Below are positions 7,290 to 10,133 of a stretch of DNA of 10,133 nucleotides, piece by piece. The first letter of the stretch is position 1. Every line of letters begins with the position of its first letter. Location of the stretch: NCBI GenBank assembly GCA_003529325.1, contig DPVW01000386.1, forward strand, positions 5,575 through 15,707, in the 5' to 3' direction. Both the position numbers and the translations under genes were made by a program. The notes under the pieces are model-generated. The model saw only the letters and a list, made by a program, of their open reading frames with translations, was not told where the DNA came from and did no database searches. The stretch is from Candidatus Latescibacterota bacterium. Its GTDB lineage: Bacteria; Latescibacterota; UBA2968; UBA8231.

Positions 7290-7475
7290 ATGATGCACAA
7301 CATCGCCGACCCCGACGACGCCATGTTCATGGTGCGGCCCGACAGCCGGCGGCTGATCCCGATGAGCTACGTGTCGCCAATAGAGACAGAGTACTGGGAT
7401 GACGATGGGTCACCGGAGTACCGGATGATGTTTGAACGCATTGAACGGGAAGGGATGGTGCTGGAGAGAGGCTGA
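7290..7475 (+). CDS. small acidic protein of unknown function
   Basis: ATG 7290 gives 61 residues; an in-frame TTG at 7236 would give 79 and overlap the end of the amidase gene by 17 bases. I do not recognise a family. The sequence is rich in charged and methionine residues (DPDDAMFMVRPDSRRLIPM, then EYWDDDGSPEYRMMFERIE) with no signal peptide, membrane segment or cysteine. Neither start has a good ribosome site, so translation may depend on coupling to the amidase gene just upstream. It does not look like the small subunit of dimethylformamidase, which is about twice as long. It could be a real accessory protein or the surviving end of a larger gene; the clean composition and same-strand placement favour coding. 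Confidence 0.45.
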   Translation: MMHNIADPDDAMFMVRPDSRRLIPMSYVSPIETEYWDDDGSPEYRMMFERIEREGMVLERG

Positions 7476-7500
7476 CTGGGTAACGGCCGCGGGTGGAAAC

Positions 7501-7572
7501 ATGATCATTGAGCAGAGTATTCTGGCGCTGTATGGCGAAGAAGAGCCTGTTTCGAACGTGATCCTGCAATGA
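7501..7572 (+). CDS. 23-codon ORF ahead of the pentapeptide gene, possible leader
   Basis: ATG 7501 to TGA 7572 encodes MIIEQSILALYGEEEPVSNV plus three residues. The only upstream help is a weak GGTGG about 5 bases before ATG. The stop overlaps the first base of the AGGAG ribosome site of the next gene, so ribosomes finishing here could re-initiate 11 bases later. It may be a coupled leader, a remnant of a longer gene, or chance. The 7476-7583 gap holds nothing else I can identify. Confidence 0.25.
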   Translation: MIIEQSILALYGEEEPVSNVILQ

Positions 7573-7583
7573 GGAGATGGTAG

Positions 7584-8126
7584 ATGGCGAATCTCGAACA
7601 TGTCGCGATACTGAAAAGAGGGCCTGAGTCCTGGAATGAATGGCGCCGGGAGAATCCCGATGTCGTGCCGGACCTACGCGTCGCCCGCTTACGTGGCGCG
7701 AAACTCGGCAACATCGACCTGTCTGGCGCCCTGCTTTCCATCGCCATTCTTCATAGCGCCGACCTGAGTGGGGCCAATCTGCGTGGCGCCGACCTGAGCA
7801 GCGCCAATTTGGAGAAGGTGCTGCTGGTGGGAGCCGATCTTGAGGGAGCGGATTTGAGGGGTACGAAGTTCACCGGAGGTGACCTGCGACGAGCCAACCT
7901 CAGTGGCGTCGACCTGCGCAGCGGAGTCCTCTACAACGCCAATCTCGAGGGCACCGATCTTTCCGGAGCTGACCTCGGCAGCACGCTCGTGTACGACGCG
8001 CCAAATTTGACGATCGAGCAACTGTGCAGCGCCGGCTCGTTATGGCTGACCGAGTTGAATGAGCGTCGGAGCCTGGCTGAGCAACACTGCCCGCATCTGC
8101 TGGAACGGCCCGCAGCAGCCGAATAA
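7584..8126 (+). CDS. pentapeptide-repeat protein
   Basis: The 180-residue product consists of a short N-terminal region (about 1-33, with SWNEWRRENPDVVPDLRVA), a run of A(D/N)LXX pentapeptides from about residue 34 to 135 (for example SADLSGANLRGADLSSANLE and GADLEGADLR), and a short C-terminal cap (LTIEQLCSAGSLWLTELN). The repeats fold into a right-handed quadrilateral beta-helix. This N- and C-cap arrangement is common in cytosolic pentapeptide proteins of unknown function; DNA-gyrase mimicry is known only for the Qnr/MfpA type and cannot be inferred here. There is no signal peptide. The start is well supported by AGGAG at 7572-7576, 7 bases before ATG. It is the last gene of the + strand block beginning with the PLP enzyme. 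Confidence 0.92.
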   Translation: MANLEHVAILKRGPESWNEWRRENPDVVPDLRVARLRGAKLGNIDLSGALLSIAILHSADLSGANLRGADLSSANLEKVLLVGADLEGADLRGTKFTGGDLRRANLSGVDLRSGVLYNANLEGTDLSGADLGSTLVYDAPNLTIEQLCSAGSLWLTELNERRSLAEQHCPHLLERPAAAE

Positions 8127-8129
8127 CTG

Positions 8130-8187
8130 GGGTCCGCGCGCCTGGTGGATTGAGTGTGTGGTTCTACGCCAGCCAGGCTGCGGACTC
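8130..8187 (+). repeat. long imperfect inverted repeat after the pentapeptide gene
   Basis: About 17 base pairs can form. The outer arm 8130-8137 pairs with 8180-8187 (one G-T). After an internal loop, GCCTGG (8140-8145) pairs with CCAGGC (8173-8178), and TGG (8146-8148) pairs with CCA (8169-8171) around a bulged G. The loop is 20 bases. It begins 3 bases after the stop codon. No T tract follows, so it is not a standard Rho-independent terminator; it could be an RNA-stabilising 3' structure or an operator-like element. Confidence 0.45.
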
Positions 8188-8318
8188 AAGGTGTCTGCAT
8201 CTACTACCTCGACCACCACTTCGCCGCCAGGTTCCGTTATCGCGTTCACCTGAAGGCTCCCTTGCTCCCACACAAAAGGCTTGGTGAGCAACACGCCGGC
8301 GGCGGCGCAGGCGATTGC
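8169..8318 (-). pseudogene. remnant of an exported glycoside-hydrolase-associated C-terminal module
   Basis: On the minus strand the 50 codons from 8318 to 8169 read as convincing protein in one frame: AAAGVLLTKPFVWEQGSLQV, then NAITEPGGEVVVEVVDADTL, ending SPQPGW. From memory, this resembles the conserved segment (G-x-L-x-T-K-P-F, L-x-V-N-A, V-E-V-x-D-A-D-G-x-P-x-P-G-F/W) found near the C-terminus of many secreted glycosidase-like proteins in Planctomycetes and relatives. A stop lies a few codons upstream (revcomp TAA at about 8328-8330). After the W the frame enters the antisense of the pentapeptide gene and loses sense. There is no start, ribosome site or full domain, so this is a fragment left by deletion. 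The family recognition is moderate. Confidence 0.5.
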
Positions 8319-8323
8319 ACAAG

Positions 8324-8351
8324 TTGGTTACAAGCGTTGATTACCTAGATT
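8324..8351 (+). promoter_or_regulatory. weak promoter candidate for the sialidase-fold gene
   Basis: TTGGTT (8324-8329) and TAGATT (8346-8351) are separated by 16 bases and match the sigma70 boxes at three and four positions. They directly precede an inverted repeat at 8351-8372. The match is poor, and it is offered because of its position about 90 bases before the gene. Confidence 0.2.
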
Positions 8352-8372
8352 GGGTCACCGATTGGTAACCCA
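8351..8372. promoter_or_regulatory. compact inverted repeat, possible operator
   Basis: The arms TGGGTCACC (8351-8359) and GGTAACCCA (8364-8372) are complementary except for one C-A mismatch, with a GATT spacer. No T tract follows, so a terminator is unlikely. The dyad (GGTNACC half-sites) lies where a repressor of the downstream gene could bind, next to the weak promoter candidate. Confidence 0.35.
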
Positions 8373-8438
8373 GGATTAGTGTAGCTGGACTAGCGGGTGC
8401 CGGCTACTGAATGCCAGATCAGAAACAGGAAAGAGGAA

Positions 8439-9467
8439 ATGCCACGACCAGTAGACGAGCTGTGGACCCGGGTTATCTGCAAACAACCGGACCGATATAT
8501 AGGTTGGCCAACTATCGCACGAACGAAAACGGGTGAGCTGCTAGCCGTGTTTTCAGGCGACCGCGAGGGTCACTTCTGCCCTTGGGGTAAAACTCATCTC
8601 GTGCGTAGCAATGACGACGGGGAGACCTGGAGCGCAGCGGAAGTCATCCGCGATTCTCCGCTCGACGACCGCGATGCCGGCCTTATCGAGACGGCCCGGG
8701 GAACCCTTCTCGTCACCTGGTTTTCCGCCGTTGCTTTCGAGTCGAGTCCCGACTACCGCGATTATGCGGCAACCCTCACAGCCAAGGTACGCGAGCGGCA
8801 CCTGGGAAACTGGGTACTGCGCTCAGAGGATGGTGGCCGCACCTGGGACGAGCCCCTTCGGGTCAACGCGTCGAGCCCCCACGGCCCGGTGCAGCTGCGT
8901 GACGGCAGAATCCTCTACCTTGGCGTCGGCAAAATCGATGGCGAACGCGGCCTCGTCGCTGAGGAGTCAGTGGACGACGGCCTCACCTGGAAGGTGATCG
9001 GCAGCGTTTCGCATCCACCGGAGACGGCTCACCGGGGACTCGGCGAACCGCATCTGGTACAAGCCGCCAGTGGCAAACTCGTAGCCCTGTTTCGGGTCGG
9101 TGGCGACCATATGAACGAGCGCTTCCTCTATCAAGCCGACAGTGTTGACGGTGGCCGCACGTGGACACCCGCCCGCGTCACGCCGATGCTCGGCTTCCCA
9201 CCTCACCTGACCCGTCTGCAGGACGATCGACTGCTGGTCGTGTACGGGCGACGACTGGCTCCATTTGGCCAGCGGGCATGTCTTAGCAGCGACGAAGGAT
9301 CCACTTGGGATAGCGACGACGAGCGCGTGGTCCAGTCGGCGTTGGACGACGATCTGGGGTACCCGGCCGCAGTGCAGTTGGCCGATGGATCCATCATCAG
9401 CGTCTACTATCAACTGGATAAGGCCGGCGAAAAGACTTCCCTGATCGGGACGAGATGGCGGCTGTGA
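8439..9467 (+). CDS. sialidase-fold (BNR/Asp-box) exo-sialidase-like protein
   Basis: From ATG 8439 the 342-residue product is a six-bladed beta-propeller of sialidase type. Five Asp boxes (S-x-D-x-G-x-T-W) are visible: SNDDGETW (57-64), SEDGGRTW (129-136), SVDDGLTW (177-184), SVDGGRTW (235-242) and SSDEGSTW (283-290). The YIGWPTIAR segment near the N-terminus and DDRDAG after the first box are conserved in a subgroup common in uncultured marine bacteria. True neuraminidase activity needs an arginine triad and a Tyr/Glu pair, which I cannot assign confidently, so the substrate is open. There is no signal peptide, so it is probably cytoplasmic and acts on imported material. ATG 8439 is chosen because AGGA at 8427-8430 is well spaced (8 bases). 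GTG 8397 would add 14 residues without such a site. Confidence 0.88.
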   Translation: MPRPVDELWTRVICKQPDRYIGWPTIARTKTGELLAVFSGDREGHFCPWGKTHLVRSNDDGETWSAAEVIRDSPLDDRDAGLIETARGTLLVTWFSAVAFESSPDYRDYAATLTAKVRERHLGNWVLRSEDGGRTWDEPLRVNASSPHGPVQLRDGRILYLGVGKIDGERGLVAEESVDDGLTWKVIGSVSHPPETAHRGLGEPHLVQAASGKLVALFRVGGDHMNERFLYQADSVDGGRTWTPARVTPMLGFPPHLTRLQDDRLLVVYGRRLAPFGQRACLSSDEGSTWDSDDERVVQSALDDDLGYPAAVQLADGSIISVYYQLDKAGEKTSLIGTRWRL

Positions 9468-9538
9468 TAGACCCATTGGGAGCAACATCACAGTTGGGCT
9501 ATGTTCGCGATCTTCACACAGACTCCTGACGCTCATTT

Positions 9539-9545
9539 AGAGAGG
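9539..9545 (+). promoter_or_regulatory. ribosome binding site deciding the TTG start at 9552
   Basis: AGAGAGG lies 6 bases before TTG 9552. The upstream frame is open only back to 9531 and offers no ATG or GTG, and no in-frame ATG occurs before the conserved N-terminal beta-strand is lost. The site therefore identifies TTG as the start. The same GAGAGG core with the same spacing precedes the cytochrome gene. The 9468-9538 gap shows nothing else. Confidence 0.6.
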
Positions 9546-9551
9546 CTTGAA

Positions 9552-10133
9552 TTGGAAAAAGTAGCAAAGCTCGGATCCACCGACCTCGAAGTAAGTCGCC
9601 ATGGATTTGGCGCAGCTCGCATCGGCGACGGCGTTCCCCTCGAGCAGATTGAGGAATTGTTTGACAGCCTGCTCGATGCCGGCATCACCTTCATCGATAC
9701 GGCCGACTGCTACAACCAGAGTGAAGAGCTCATCCACCGTTATCTCGCAGACCGTATCGGCGAATTCGTCATAGCCACCAAATGCGGCTGTATCGCTGGC
9801 GACGAACAGGGAGAGGAGTATTCGCGGGACGTGATCGAACGCAGCATTGACCGCTCACTCAAACGCATGGGCCTCGACTGTCTCGACCTGGTCTTCCTGC
9901 ACAGCTGTTCGGCTGAGGTGCTGCGGGAGGGAGAGGCAACGGATGCCCTCTTGCGAGCGCGCGACGCCGGCAAGGTGCGCTATACCGGCTACAGCGGCGA
10001 CGATGAGGCCGCTCTGCAGGCGATCTCGATGGGTGTCTTTGATGCCCTCCAGGTGACGTTCAACATTCTCGATCAGAGCGCACTCGGTGAGGTGTTGCCC
10101 GCCGCCGAACGCGCCGGCATGGGCGTGGTCGCC
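9552..10133 (+). CDS. aldo/keto reductase, 3' end cut by window edge
   Basis: 194 codons are present of a family usually about 290-330 residues long. The N-terminus (KLGSTDLEVSRHGFGAARIG) is the standard opening of NAD(P)H-dependent aldo/keto reductases. The catalytic tetrad is complete: D49 and Y54 in FIDTADCYNQSE, K77 in IATKCG and H117 in LVFLHSC. The typical helix SIDRSLKRMGLDCLDL precedes the histidine, and GKVRYTGYSG follows. The cofactor-binding C-terminal part is beyond the window. The family reduces aldehydes or ketones, or oxidises sugars and polyols; the members closest in style are the general short-loop oxidoreductases of sugar catabolic clusters. It uses a TTG start with a strong ribosome site. 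It lies 84 bases after the sialidase-fold gene on the same strand and may be co-transcribed with it. Confidence 0.9.
   Translation, partial: MEKVAKLGSTDLEVSRHGFGAARIGDGVPLEQIEELFDSLLDAGITFIDTADCYNQSEELIHRYLADRIGEFVIATKCGCIAGDEQGEEYSRDVIERSIDRSLKRMGLDCLDLVFLHSCSAEVLREGEATDALLRARDAGKVRYTGYSGDDEAALQAISMGVFDALQVTFNILDQSALGEVLPAAERAGMGVVA

Noticed and set aside
7290..7475. The small protein as the missing DMFase small subunit
   Set aside because: It is about half the expected length and shows none of the features I remember from that subunit.
8967..9536. 189-residue minus-strand ORF opposite the sialidase-fold gene
   Set aside because: Antisense to five intact Asp boxes; no recognisable motif and no ribosome site of note.
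1..10133. tRNA or rRNA genes, CRISPR arrays, transposase genes or terminal repeats of an insertion sequence
   Set aside because: I looked on both strands and found no cloverleaf, no regularly spaced repeats and no transposase motif; the two gene remnants suggest rearrangement but no element is left.

Overview
The window looks like high-GC bacterial chromosome from an uncultured lineage. Three things suggest the FCB/Planctomycetes neighbourhood (for example Latescibacterota-like marine bacteria): a c-type cytochrome domain of the planctomycete style with a CX4CH haem motif, a remnant of a Por-secretion-type (T9SS-like) C-terminal sorting tail, and a catabolic block with a dimethylformamidase-type large subunit and a sialidase-fold protein. 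This placement is inference; there is no rRNA or other marker gene. The first 10 bases are a G homopolymer in a G-rich 20-base stretch, which suggests a contig edge or low-quality sequence.

Layout. (1) 1-2650: a tight + strand operon of a thioredoxin-fold protein without a CXXC motif and two tandem TPR lipoproteins. It is closed by a hairpin terminator that lies inside the 3' end of the convergent gene. (2) 2626-3114, minus strand: a secreted mono-haem cytochrome-like protein with a strong ribosome binding site. (3) 3115-3844: no intact gene. It holds a weak promoter candidate for the cytochrome and a decayed chimera in which a T9SS-like sorting tail runs in frame into the C-terminal end of an apparent outer-membrane beta-barrel, interrupted by a TGA. 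(4) 3845-8126, + strand: a class V PLP-dependent enzyme abutting (0-nt gap) a 752-residue dimethylformamidase-like large subunit, then a small unknown protein, a 23-codon ORF and a pentapeptide-repeat protein. (5) 8127-8438: no intact gene, but a long imperfect hairpin, a minus-strand remnant of an exported-protein module, and a compact inverted repeat next to a weak promoter-like pair. (6) 8439-9467: a five-Asp-box sialidase-fold protein. (7) 9552 to the end: an aldo/keto reductase starting at TTG, cut by the window edge.

How the genes may work together. The TPR/thioredoxin-fold genes look like one envelope-associated unit. The PLP enzyme and the amidase-like protein are almost certainly co-transcribed and probably act on related nitrogen compounds. 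The sialidase-fold and aldo/keto reductase genes fit an accessory catabolic region. The two gene remnants on either side of the PLP-amidase block suggest that the block sits in a rearranged, recently remodelled locus.
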